Of a stretch of 64,000 nucleotides of DNA, positions 51,000-63,589 are shown one piece after another. A model generated the notes under the pieces. The model ran no database searches. It was not told the DNA's origin and saw only the letters and a list, made by a program, of their open reading frames with translations. The stretch is from positions 1 through 64,000 of the forward strand of contig JAREIK010016157.1 in NCBI GenBank assembly GCA_029783825.1. The letters are read 5' to 3'. Origin of the DNA: Sapria himalayana. Lineage: Eukaryota; Streptophyta; Magnoliopsida; Malpighiales; Rafflesiaceae. How positions within the stretch are numbered: the stretch's first letter is position 1; each line of letters begins with the position of its first letter. The position numbers and the translations under genes were made by a program.

Positions 51000-53900
51000 T
51001 GGTGATGTGGGGATGACAATTTGAGTCCTTGCTTTTATCTTGCACACAGATTTCAAATCCTTTCTAGGACTGGTCCAACCTGGATATTCACAATAATAAA
51101 CCTGTGATGCATGTACTACTGAGACAAAAGGTTCATACTTGTTGAATCATTTTTTATCATGCACATCGACGAGTTTATGTTGAGGATGGACAACAATACC
51201 AACATGTGGTGTTAAATCGAACCATTCACATTTAAATAACATAGTTTTTTTAACCAATAGGGCTTCTAATTCTAACTTGATCACTTTGACCAGAGTCCCA
51301 TAATAGTCATATTCGGTTTCATTGTATATGGATCCTTTAATGCATACCCCCATATTTTCTGCTTCCTGGTAGCTACCAAACTATTTAGTGTGAAATTTAA
51401 AACTATTCACACATTACCCATTATATGTTTTAACCTCTCCTAAGGAACCTCATGCTATACTTCGAAGATAATGATTGGAAATTTTATTTTCATGCTTATG
51501 AACCTATAATCGGGGTTAAGTGGATTTTTTATATTATAATTAAATATTTTTATTATAACAATATAATTATTTTGTGATTTTTATTATAAGTAAAGATACA
51601 TATTTTTCAAAAAATGATGAAAATTCTTTTTCTGTCATGGCATTGATCGCTTCTTCATTCATTTATAGAAACTCTTTACGTTTATCTATAATAAAATTAC
51701 TAAAAAACGAAATTTAAAATTATTGATACATTGATAGGAAATAGTAAATTATAATGCGTAATAGAAGTCATTTGACTATTAGGAAATACTTACTCAATGA
51801 ATGGTTGAACCTCTGGACAATTCATTAGGACATATAAATGAGTTGTAGTATATTCATAGTCTGCTAGATACCTTTTCCCTTCAGGACTAATTGGTTTGCC
51901 CGGAGATTTAAAAATTTTAAACATATCATTATCCACATTATCAGAAAGATAATCCTTTTCTGCTTTTTCTTGTGTGGAAGAGTAGGATCTCCTTCTTTAA
52001 AATATAATGATGTGAATTTTGCAGCCTCATCCATAATATAACCTATTGATATAGAACCCTCAACCTGAGTCTTATTCATTATTATAAGCTTTATATTCTT
52101 CAAGTAATCTACAAAAAAGATTATTAAAATTTACAAGTCATTTTTGTGCATATATAAATATATATATATATATATAAGAAAAGAATTGGTTTAGTGAATT
52201 AATATTACCTTTCTGGAAGACACATCCAATGATAATGGATAGGACCAGCAATCCTAGCTCCTCATCAGTCAATGAAGAAGAAGTCAGTTGCTTGAAGAAT
52301 AAAGAAATCTCTGTTATTGGCTCTCATATTCTATTAGGCATGAATTCTCGAAGAGCAATTGGTAAAAACCTTTGCATAAATACTTGAAAATCATGCCTTT
52401 TCATGCTAAAAACATCTTAAGTTTGTTCGTATCCATACATCTCCCCAATTACAAGCATACCCATCTAGAAATCTAAGTTTTTTTACAAACTCAAACACAA
52501 CCTTCTACTGTGATTTATTCAGAACAAATGGCACATTAGGGTATTTATTAGTGACAAGATTTTTGGTAAATTGAGGATGATGATACTATTTATTCAACTA
52601 ATCTCTTAACTTGTAAGTGTCCTTATTTTTCTCTAGAATGTTAAACACTATATTGAAAATATTGTCAAACACATTCTTCTCGATATGCATAACATCAAGA
52701 TTGTGCCTGACCAAGTGTTCGTGCCAGTTGAGCAAATCTCAGAAAATAGTTCTCTTATTCTACACACAATTCTTAGATATAGCAGCATTCACAACCTCAG
52801 CATCAACATCTATCACCTTCTTCAATCCTATGTTATTCAACTCCTACAGAATATCATCTTCAAATCTAACCCCCAGTAACTATTTAGTAACCTTTATATT
52901 CTTATGAAGTCTTTGGTGTTATGTCGATATGGATAATTAAAGGCAAAAACTTCCAATGGTTGTCGAACCACGGCTATTTTCCATTCCTAATTAATCTAAA
53001 AGCAACAGAATCTTCCATACAATACGAACATGCCTATATGCCAATTGTACTCCACCCATACATCATAGAATACGTTGGAAATTCATTTATGGTCCACATG
53101 AGGGCACCGCGGATCTGAAAATTTTGTCATTTGGAAATATCATAAGGTTGAACCCATCACCCCAAAGAATTTTCAACTCTGCTATCCATGGCTGCAAGTA
53201 AACATCTATCTCCCCTTTGGATTCATAGCCCTGACACTAACACAGTCAAAACTCTAAATTCTTCATTCATACAAAAGTCTGGAGGCAAAATAAATGGGGT
53301 CACCACCACAGGCCACAATTAATATTGCAGTCCAGATTGACCAAATGGCTGAAAACCATCAGCGAATAAACCCAGCCTAACATTTCGAACTTTAAATGAA
53401 AATCAGGAAAACACTCATCAAAATGTTTCCCAGCAGGGGCATCAGAAGAGTGACATATCTTACCGTCCTCCATATGATGCTCTGAATGCCATCTAATTTC
53501 ATTAGATATTGTGGTTGATGCATATAATCACTACATCCTAGCTAGGTGGTAATGGAAAATAGTGCATCTTCTTATACGACACCTTAAACTTACATACATA
53601 TAATCTATTTTTATAATGCCTAACCTTTTGCTTGTATCGAGCATGCCCACATATTTACAACTGTTATGGTCACTGTCATCACCCCAGTATATCATACAGT
53701 TGTTCACACTGCAATGAATGACCTGTACGTGTAATCCCAAGCCTCTAACTAACTTATTCATGCTGTAGAAATCCAATGGCATCGGATTATCTTTTGGCAA
53801 AAACATTTGAATGAATTTAGACATATCATCAAAACATGTCTGTGCACATCTATGTCTGTGCTTTGTTTCTATCATCCTCACGACTACAGAAAGTTGAGTA

Positions 53901-54379
53901 AGCTTAGAATTTATCTCATATATATGTTTGTCTCCAGCTCGAATCATGTCATAAATTTCTTTGACTCGACATTGGGTTCCTCATTCGGGTTGAATTTAGG
54001 ACCTGCAGCATCAAAAACCATTTTATGGTATGTAGTGTGATTAATATTATCCAAGACTATCTAATCAGTTTCACTTACTAACACCCGTACTGAACTCGAA
54101 CACCTCTGGTGGACTTGTTTTCACCATGGTATATCCAAACATAGTAATCCACCAAAAACTATTTCTATACAAATGCATCTTCACCATGTCAATATTCAAA
54201 AACTTTTTATTCTGACATTTAATTAAAGTGCAAGGACACCTTATATCTGTACCACCATTCACACACTAAGGATGTCACAGAGCAAACTCAACAAATTAAT
54301 CAACTTTATCCCACCATTCATTAAAGAACATTTCATTCACTATTCGACCCTTATACATCCATTCACGATCATCTTCCAT
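51000..54379 (-). pseudogene. C2 TNP2 (Transposase_21) transposase gene, broken
   Basis: The start MEDDREWMYKGR at 54379 opens a transposase-associated domain with IRCPCTLIKCQNKK (54071-54262). After an intron, 53531-53947 encodes the N-terminal region with NNCMIYWGDD. The catalytic region follows: VRNVRLGLFADGFQPFGQSG (about 53330-53400), PVVVTPFILPPDFCM, QPYDIS, ALMWTINEFPTYSM and ACSYCMEDSVAFRL (about 53000-53100). HNLDVMHIEKNVFDNIFNI lies at about 52680, RIAGPIHYHW at about 52240, and KTQVEGSISIGYIMDEAAKF at 51864-52103. A DUF4216-like segment (51147-51353) has TMLFKCEWFD. Several in-frame stops, two already in the first 50 codons, show that it is dead. It is better preserved than the C1 copy. 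Confidence 0.88.
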
Positions 54380-54419
54380 AACTAGTTAAAAAAATTATTT
54401 TATTTAACAAAAGTAATTA

Positions 54420-55900
54420 TCTTTAATTATAGTTATATATAATTATATAGACATTTATTTATATATACAAATATGTATATATAAATATACACATATATTT
54501 TAAAATAATGATATATGTTATTATACATGTAATAATAAATATAGTTACATGTGGTTATACATATAGTTACACATATAGTTAAACATATATTTATATATAG
54601 TTATACACATATAGTTAAATATACATGTAGGTTTATATATTTGTTAATTTAATTTTATATATTTATACATATAGTTATGTATATGTATAGATATAGTAAA
54701 ATACTTTTTTATATACTACTATATACAAATATATATTAAATATAAGCTATAAATTTAATATTAAATATTATTATGGCATACAAATTTAAAGTTATCACAT
54801 AGTAAGATACAATTATTTATAGTTATATATTATTTTAGATATAATATATATAGTTAAAATAGTTATATATAATAAACATATAGTTATGTATAGATATATT
54901 AATACAAGTAGTTATCAGTGGTTATACATAAATATAAAAAATAATATAAAAATTAGTTTACTTTAATTATATTAATACATAAATGTATATACAGTTACAA
55001 ATATAGTTATATATAATTATATAGACATTTATTTAGTTATACAAATATTATATATAGTTATACACGTATAGTTTAACATAATGTGGGTTCTTATGCATTT
55101 AATTATAAATATTGTTACATTTGATTATACGTATAGTTACACATAGAGTTAAAAGTATATTTATACATGTAGGTTTATATATTTGTTAATTTAATTTTAT
55201 ATATTTATACATATAGTTAAGTATAGGTATAGATATAGTAAAATACTTTTTTTATACTACTACATACAAATATATATTAAATATAAGAAGTAAATTTAAT
55301 ATTTAAATAATATTATGCATAATACTTTTAAAGTTATACACATAGTATGATACAATTATTTATAGTTATAAAATATTTTACATATAATATATATTGTTAT
55401 AAATAGTTATATATAATTAAACAAATAGTTATATATAGATATATTTATACAAGTAGTGATAATAGTTATACAAAAATATATACAATGTTTATAAACAAAT
55501 ATTTTAATTTAATTATATGAATACATATATGTATATATAGTTACAAATATAGTTATATTTAATATGGAGTGTTATATATCTTACAAATATTTATATATAG
55601 TTATACACATATAGTTATAAATATATATGTAGTTAAAGATATAATTATATTTAACATTTATAAAGGTATACATTTAGTAAAATATAATTATATATAGTTA
55701 TATATTAGTATACATATAGTATATTTTTTTAGAAATATAGTTATATAGAATTATACATATAGTTATACTTTATTTTATAGTTATAGTTAGTTTATAAAGT
55801 TATAAATATAATTAAAATAGCAGTTAACTTTATTATAAATATAGTTATAAATACTTTTATATAAAATTGAATATGATAATATAATTAAACACGTGTATCT
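54420..55900 (+). repeat. 542-bp AT-rich satellite inside C2
   Basis: Landmark CATGTAGGTTTATATATT at 54624 and 55166, a period of 542 bp. It has the same order of landmarks as the 2700-11575 array (GTATAGATATAGTAAAATAC, TATTAAATATA, ACAAGTAGTTAT, ACAAATATAGTTATA), about 2.7 units in the same orientation. It lies upstream of TNP2 within C2. Confidence 0.88.
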
Positions 55901-56879
55901 ATATAATATTTGTGCATAAAATATTTTTATAAATATTACTTAAATATTATTATATGTATACGTAACACTTTTATAAATAATATATAGTATATATATCACA
56001 TTTATATAACCATTATAAATATTCTATATTTATATAAAAAATAATATTTAATATAAATATTTACAAAATTATATAATCATTTAAAATACATAAGTGTTAT
56101 ATAAGAAAATAAATAAATGGATAGTTTAATATAAATTTTGTATAGATATTTATATACATTATTACATATGTATAAATATTTATATATAAAATTATATGTT
56201 TATATAAACATATAAATGTGTATTTATAATGTAATATGTTTATATATATTAAACTATAGACATTTATACATAATATCATTCAATTATATAAATGTATAAA
56301 AGTTTATATTTACTATTATATACATTTAAGATTAACTTAAATTAAAATTGTGATTTAACATAAATCAATAAACATAATAACGTATAGATATTTATTCATA
56401 ATATCATATGATTATATAAATATAAACAATTAACATTAAGATTATTCGGATGCATACATAATGCAATTGAAATCAAAATCACTAAAAACCTAAAAATATA
56501 AACCTTAGATGAACAAATTTTAAAAATGAAAAATTTATTTTAATTAATTGTGTCGAGTCAAATTAATGTTAGGTTAAATGTAATCGAAGCAAAAATTAAA
56601 AAATTAGGAGGAGAAAATATACCTAATACCCGAATATACTAAAAAATGAAATTCCAAAAATCTATATAAAATTCAAAGAGATGGAGATGTGTATAAGCAA
56701 TTTGAAGGAGAAGAACAAAGAAAAACTTACATGGATTCCGAAGAAATATCAATTTTTTTTTGCATTTTCGTGCTTATAGTAGGGTTTGAATCATAAAATC
56801 AATGGATTTGCAAGGAATTTGGGCCAAATGACTTATCAAATGATTTTCAAATCAAAAATTAAAATAATGAATTATCGAA
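55901..56879. other. C2 AT-rich DNA between satellite and right subterminal repeats
   Basis: No gene recognised. The small minus-strand frame at 56097-56279 is AT-derived. By position it is the 5' flank of TNP2. Confidence 0.45.
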
Positions 56880-57537
56880 CAAAAATTATGATCAGTAAAA
56901 GGTCGGTGAGAAAAAAATCTATAATTATCCGGAAGTCCAATATATTTTTGGTCGTTAAAATGGTCGGTAATTAATCGAAATTTTTATTAGCTATTTCTAT
57001 CCTAATTTACTGACCAATTTTCGACCAAAAATATTTGGTCGAGAGTTATGGTGATAATGGGGTCGTGAAATGGTCTGTAATTACCGACCGAATATTTCGG
57101 TCGGTAATTTGGTCATAATTACAACCTTATAAATATATTGGATAACCACTATATAGAATATTTTTAATGCTTATGAATTTTGGTCCTTAAATGGTTGGTA
57201 ATCTTTTGGGAATATTTTACGCAAATTCCATCCTAATTTACAGATCATATTCTCGACCAAATATATTTGGTCGGAGATATATGGTAGGTAATTGATCGAG
57301 AATTTGGTCTGGAGTATTTTTCTTCGATGATCCTCTTAGGATCTCTAAATTAGTAATGACTTGGTTAGTAAATGGCCGACCTATATATTTGGTTGATAAG
57401 TACAAAGTTATAAAAAATTTGAAAAATTATGGTACAGACCAATTATAGTGATAGATCATAAAATGGTTGTTGATATATTCGATAACCACTTTATTGTCTA
57501 ATTTCCGACCAAAAATTTTTGGTCATTAATTATGGTC
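56880..57537. repeat. C2 right subterminal repeats
   Basis: Many copies of GGTCGGTAATT / ATTTTTGGTCG and their reverse complements, matching the left end of C2. A perfect hairpin with 13-bp arms ATTACCGACCGAA and a 3-base loop lies at 57080-57108. The end is cut by the start of C3. Confidence 0.88.
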
Positions 57538-58600
57538 CACTACAAGAAAATATCGATTTAGCTAGGGAATTTTAGCTAGGGATCAATCCCTAGCTAAATT
57601 GCAATGAATTAGCTAGGGAATAACAATGGATAGATGATTTCTTTTTTGAAAAAAAAAATAGCAACGTATTAGCGATGGTTAGCGAGGGAAAACTTTTCAA
57701 AACTTCTGCTAAACAAAAGTGGAGGAATTAGTGATGGATTAGCTACGGAAAAATTTCGTAAATTCTGCTCAAGAAAAGCTGAGAGTTTAGCGACGAAATT
57801 GGTGATAGAAATTTCGTAACTTCTGCTCAAGAGTAGCGGGGATTTTAGCGATGAATTTTGTGACGAAATATCACTCGCTAATAAAAGCCTGAAATTAGCG
57901 ACGGATTTAGTGACGAAATTTTCCTATCTAATAAAATACTTGATTTAACGATAGGTTTAGCGACGGATTTTCCCTAGCTAATAAAAGCCTAAAATTAGTG
58001 ACAGATTTTTCCTTACTAATAAAATCTTTGATTTAGCGATAGATTTAGCTATGAATTTTCCCTTACTAATAAAATCTTTGATTTAGCAATAGATTTTTTC
58101 TTGCTAATAAAATCCTTGATTTAGCGATGAATTTAGCGATGGATTTTTAATTGCTAATAAAATCATTGATTAAGCGATGGATTTAGCGACATGTTTTCCC
58201 TTACTAATAAATCCTTGATTTAACGATAGATTTAGCAATGTATTTTCCCTTGCTAATAAAACCATTGATTTAGCGATGTATTTAACGACAGATTTTTCCT
58301 TGCTAATAAAATCTATATTTTAGCTACGGATTTAATGAGCGAATATCCCTAGCTAATAAAATCCAAAAATTAGTGATAGATTTAGCGACGGAATTTCACT
58401 AGAAAATAAAATCCTTAATTTTGTGACGGATTTAGCGATAGAATTTCCCTAGTTAATAAAATTTGTAATTTAGCAACGGATTTAGCGGCGGATTTTCTTG
58501 AGCTAATAAAATCCATAATATAGCGATGAATTTTCCCTAGATTATAAAATCCGTAATTTTGCTACGGATTTAGCGATAGTATTTTCCGAGCCATAAATTT
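57538..58600. repeat. C3 terminal and subterminal repeats
   Basis: The terminus is followed by a perfect palindrome with 13-bp arms TTTAGCTAGGGAT (57571-57583 and 57586-57598). Over twenty copies then follow of a loose 40-60 bp unit: TTAGCGATGGATTTAGCGAC, then GATTTTCCCTAGCTAATAAA and ATCC. The unit density falls off near 58600. Confidence 0.92.
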
Positions 58601-60180
58601 AATTATATAATTTTTTATTTATTATTTATTTTAAAATTTTATTTAATTTTGTTTTTTTAATGTATGTTATTGGTCTATAGATGAGCAATCCTTGAACACA
58701 CCCCCTCCTCGTAAAATCATAAAAAAATTATATTATAAATAAATAATTTAAAAATTATCAAAATACAAAAAACAATTATATATATTAATAATGACTAAAT
58801 TAACTATTTTTATGATGTATTAATTTTTATAATATTTTACAAAAAAAATTTCTAAAATTTTAAGTTAAGAAACTTAAAATTTTGTATTAAAGTAACATTA
58901 AATAATAACTTCAATAAGTATAATAATTTTTTGCTATATTTTAAAAATTAAATTAACATATATTAAAATTTCTACTAATATAAATATAAAGTTATTCATT
59001 GTATAATAAAATAAAAAATATTATCAAATTATCTGAATTGATGGATAAACTAGTAAAAATTAATATTATTATAAATAAAAAAATTGTATTATTATAGAAA
59101 CCTTTTAAATAAATAAATAATACAAAATTAGAAAATCTTGAAATATAATAAATTATAATTTTTTTAATAAAGTTAAAAGAAAATAAATTAATATTTATAA
59201 ATAAATACATAGATGTTTGCTCTTACAAAAATTTATACAAATTTAACAATTGAGTAATATTTTTACTATTAGCTTTTAACATTAAGTTTTTATTAAATAA
59301 TAAATATAACTTATTTTAATTATCTTCTCACTTTAAGTAATTTATTGAATTTTAAAAATTATTAATGATATCAAATAATATGAAATTTTATGCATTTAAA
59401 ATTATTTCATATTATCTTCGCAAAAATTAATATGAATTCTTAAAAATTTATTACCATAAATATAAATTTTTATATATTTTTAATATTAATAGTATTTTAT
59501 AACTTTTTTCAAAATTATTATATAGAGTTTATTAATTTTGTACCTATTTGATATTTTTAAGGCAAAACATATTTTTTAAGGCAAAACATATTTTTTTTAT
59601 TTTTATATATTTATTATTTAATTAATATTATAATAATAAATTTTAAGGTATTTATTTTTCATTTGTACCTTGGTACACACACATTAATTTTGTTGAACAA
59701 ATTTGATAGTAAATAAAATTAATGAGTATTTTTGTATATATATATATATATATATTATTTATTTAATGTTTTAATAATTAAAAATATAAATATTTTCCTA
59801 AAATATATATTTTCTCTCTCGACTTCGACGCATCTCTAACAGAACCGAATTTCTCTCCATTCCGCCATCTATCTCTTGATGCCGATTCAATAAAAATTAA
59901 TTTGAGGTATAAGATTTAATTTGTTATTTATTTGAGGTACGTTTATACAGTTATTCTTCATAGATTATCTTGGATTGCTTAATCAAGAGAAGCATTTTTA
60001 TTCTGTTTTTTATTTGTTTCCAAATTTCTTCTTTAATCATCATGGTATGCTTGGATTTCGTATATAAACTTATTCATATACATGCTTCATGTATTTGTGA
60101 TATAATACATTGTCATTGTGTGGATTTTGATGGTGACCCTATACAAAAACAATATATAAAAAGTATATATACTTTGGTTA
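58601..60180. other. AT-rich DNA of C3 with no gene seen
   Basis: Very AT-rich. One short spot (about 59815-59890, CTCTCTCGACTTCGACGC and onward) is markedly richer in C and G and resembles a leader sequence, but no coding exon follows. The frames at 58992-59210 and 59970-60242 have no recognisable family. Confidence 0.4.
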
Positions 60181-60181
60181 G

Positions 60182-60360
60182 CGACTTGATATCTACAAAA
60201 ATAGTATACTTTAATATGCATGTGTATTTTATACATAACTAGTATACATACTTAGGTATGTCGACTTGATATCTACAAAAATAGTATAAAATCAATATGC
60301 ATGTGTATTTTATACATAACTAGTATACATACTTAGGTATCCGACTTGATATCTACAAAG
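60182..60360 (+). repeat. 80-bp tandem repeat
   Basis: CGACTTGATATCTACAAA occurs at 60182, 60262 and 60342, exactly 80 bp apart. The two full units share ATATGCATGTGTATTTTATA and CTAGTATACATACTTAGGTA. Confidence 0.9.
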
Positions 60361-60389
60361 AATATTTAAGAATGAGTAATGATTGAATT

Positions 60390-60875
60390 CAAAAATAAAA
60401 TATAATAAAATAAAATAAATAAAATAAATAAAATAAATAAAATAATAAATAATAAAATAAATAAATAATAAATAAAATAAATAAATAATAAAATAAATAA
60501 AATAAATAAATAATAAAATAAATAAAATAAATAAAATAATAAAATAAATAAAATAAATAAAATAAAGAAAATAAATAAAATAATAAAATAAATAAAATAA
60601 ATAATAAATAAACTAAATAAAATAAATAAAATAAATAAAATAAATAAAATTAATAAAATTAAATAAAATTAATAAATTAATATAATAATAAATAAAATAA
60701 TTAAAATAATAAATAATTAATAATTAAATAAATAAATAAATAAAAAATAAAATAAATAAATAATAAAATAAATAAAATAATAAATAATAATAAATAAAAT
60801 AAATAAAATAAAAAATAAATAAATAAATAAAATAAATAAAAAAATAAAATAAATAAAAAAATAAAATAAATAAAA

Positions 60876-60906
<31 letters not shown>

Positions 60907-60957
60907 AATAAATAAAATAAATAAAATAAATAAAATAAAAAAAAATAAAATAAAAGT
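60390..60957 (+). repeat. AATAAAT/AAAATAAAT microsatellite
   Basis: About 570 bp made almost only of A and T in AAAT/AAATA units. The minus-strand frame 60701-60964 (Phe/Tyr/Leu/Ile) is an artefact of this repeat. Confidence 0.95.
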
Positions 60958-63589
60958 TTAGCATGTCGAATTAAATTAAACTAATTATACTCGATTGAAC
61001 CAGTTTGAACTATTCTACCATCTTCTAGAAAACTCAATAATATTCACACATGTAATTGAAAATAATTTAGCAAGAGTTTATCAATTCACTTTTAAAATAT
61101 TCTCATGATATGTGTTGTTGTGCTAGGAATCCCAAATCACTTTTATTTATAGGCAAGATTCCAAGTTTTAAAATTTTTGATGCAACAATTAGTAAGCCAA
61201 CACAGCTTTCACTTGTCAAGTCAATCCTTGGTAGGTATACACATCATCCTATAACAAGCACACTTTCAAGCACTTAGCATTAATGCATGAGAACACATAG
61301 TAAGCACATAATCAATGCTTATCACTCATATAAGCCAAGACATGGCAATCATACATACTAACACATGATATTCATGCAAGTAAGCATGTTTATAAGCTTG
61401 TAAGTAAACATATGATATAAAAATAAATATTCTTATTAATTTTTCATTGACTTTATTGTCACTTTCCTACATGATTCATTTATATTAGTATGGTTGCACT
61501 CATCTTTAACAAAGATTATCATGGTGTGTGTGTGTGTGTGTGTAAAGATTTATATTTACCATGTATCTAACATTTTGTAAATTAAATTTATCTCAAAATT
61601 TATCTCAAACATAATAACTTCATATTTATGTTTCTTGAAATAAAATACGTATATTTCTAATAATTTCAATATTGCTTCAATAGATTCGCGTTGTGTGGTG
61701 ATTCCTTGTGATCTCTCTTGTGTTAGTGATGAGTGGACTTGTTTAATAAAGTTTATTATATTTAAATAATGATTTCATACTGAATAATAAGATCAACATA
61801 TAGCAATGTGTCATGGACACTTAAGCTAAGATAGTATCAAAATATTGGAACCAAACTTTTTTTTGTACATAATTACTATCAAGAATAAGTTTTTTAAAAA
61901 CATAGCATGGTACTAATAATCCGAACCAACAACATGGTGTAGACTGATCAGGAAAAGATGATAAATACTCTAAACACTGAAAAATATGAGTCCCCGATCC
62001 TCGGTAGATGTTAGATACGTTTTCCATTGTGCTATCATTTATCTGTTGTTCAAATTGTTGTGGACGTGAATTTAGCTTATTCTAATCATGAAGCCTTCAT
62101 AGCTTTTATACGAGGCCAAATAATAAATTTGAGTTGAGTTTGAAGAGGGTAGGCAGATAAAAAAAATGTATAATATTTAATACTATAACATTTTTGATTT
62201 ATATAGAGGATATAAAACTATTAAAAATATTTAGAAATTTTAATGTTTATAATCCCTACAATGTCATGCAATACAATATATTTTTTTCAACCAAAATATA
62301 TTTTATCAACTTCAATTTATGATTTTAGCGATAACAATGTAGTTTATTATTACTTTACAATTCAACTTCTACCAAATATATATTACTATAATTTATACCA
62401 TTAACAACTGTGGATTATGAAGAATTTATGTATCTCTGTAATGTTGATGAATTTCATGCCATACAAGAGTATTCTATTTACGACAACATTTGTTAGGACA
62501 CCCTTATCTCGTCATGTTAATAACATCATCTTTTAACACATGGTAATTTTTCCTAGCTGCAATATATTTATTTTAAATAATTTAAAAATCTAATAAATAT
62601 GAGTAGTAATTGCTAGTTGAACGTTGTAGTTATTAGTTGAGTACCATAACTATTATTTGTAACCTACAAGCTGGAATCTAAGTTTCATGTTTCACAAAAT
62701 TTATGGCAGATGTATCTTGTAATAATAGTAATAAAGAATATAAGAAATATGAGAAGTACTATAAAAATGTATGTATCATTAATGAAACATTAATTTATAG
62801 TACTAGCGAATATATGTTAGTACTCTTTTATGTGAGTATTCTTTTATAGTTTAATATGATATAAACATATTTACTAATTATTTTTTAGTCCGGAACTTAT
62901 ATTATTAAATATTATTTCATATCTTAAAAAATAAATATAAATTATTATAATTTCAAAAACATCATATCAATATACTAAACATAATAGTAAAAATACAGCA
63001 AATAAATTATAAAGAATATTAATAAGTTGTAAATAAAAATAAAAATTTCAAAACTATTTAGAATTATATTGTATTTTTATATTTTTTTTATTTTGAGATA
63101 CTAGGATGAGATGATTCATATAGATAATAGTATTATAGTTTCTTTTTGTATTTATATGTGAACTTTTATATTATTTTATAAATGATAATGTCATTTTATA
63201 ATTTTATTCTTAATATTATATTATTGTGAGTTTTATTTTTTTTATTTAGTTGGTTTATTTTTTATGGGAATACTCGATATGAAAAGTTTCATCAATCATT
63301 TTATTCATTAAGTAAAGGCAAGAGTTTTAGTTATCTATTATTATTCTTGAGTATTATTTTTTTTATATCATCTTTTTTTTATTTTCATGTATTAATCTTC
63401 ATTTTTCCTGAAATATTATATATATATATATGGACATGCAGATATATGGAAGAAATTTATGATTCTTTAGCAGAACATCTCTTTGCTATAGAGTTGCTAG
63501 TAAATGGACATTCAAAGTAACCTTCATGCTCATGTGGAAAATTGTAGAAAATAGTATTTCTTCTCTCACTCTCTATAAACATAATTGAT
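60958..63589. other. AT-rich DNA with no gene seen
   Basis: No recognised gene or element. A minus-strand frame at 61821-62027 (68 codons, with CCWFGLLVPCYVF) lies in a slightly less AT-rich patch, but I know no matching family. Confidence 0.35.
61524..61543. repeat. (TG)n microsatellite
   Basis: Uninterrupted TG run of about ten units. Confidence 0.9.

Larger units (their letters stand above)
47998..57537 (-). mobile_element. CACTA transposon C2
   Basis: The left end CACTACTATAAAACACCG at 47998 is a canonical CACTA terminus. Both ends (47998-48660 and 56880-57537) carry dense copies of the same subterminal motif, TTGGTCGGTAATT/ATTACCGACCAA, often as inverted pairs. Inside, on the minus strand, are TNP2 (51000-54379) and TNPA-like (48960-50710) pseudogenes in the usual CACTA order. 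The expected right terminal inverted repeat is not found. Sequence turns directly into the start of element C3 at 57538, so the last bases of C2 are either lost or lie beyond C3. Confidence 0.9.

Noticed and set aside
13564..57538. 13564 and 57538 as the two ends of a single 44-kb CACTA element
   Set aside because: The termini point away from each other, not toward each other, so they must belong to separate copies.
60701..60964. 87-codon Phe/Tyr/Leu/Ile frame on the minus strand
   Set aside because: It is a direct translation of the AATAAAT microsatellite.
61821..62027. 68-codon minus-strand frame as a small protein gene
   Set aside because: No recognisable family, no neighbouring exon and AT-rich flanks; retained only as unassigned DNA.
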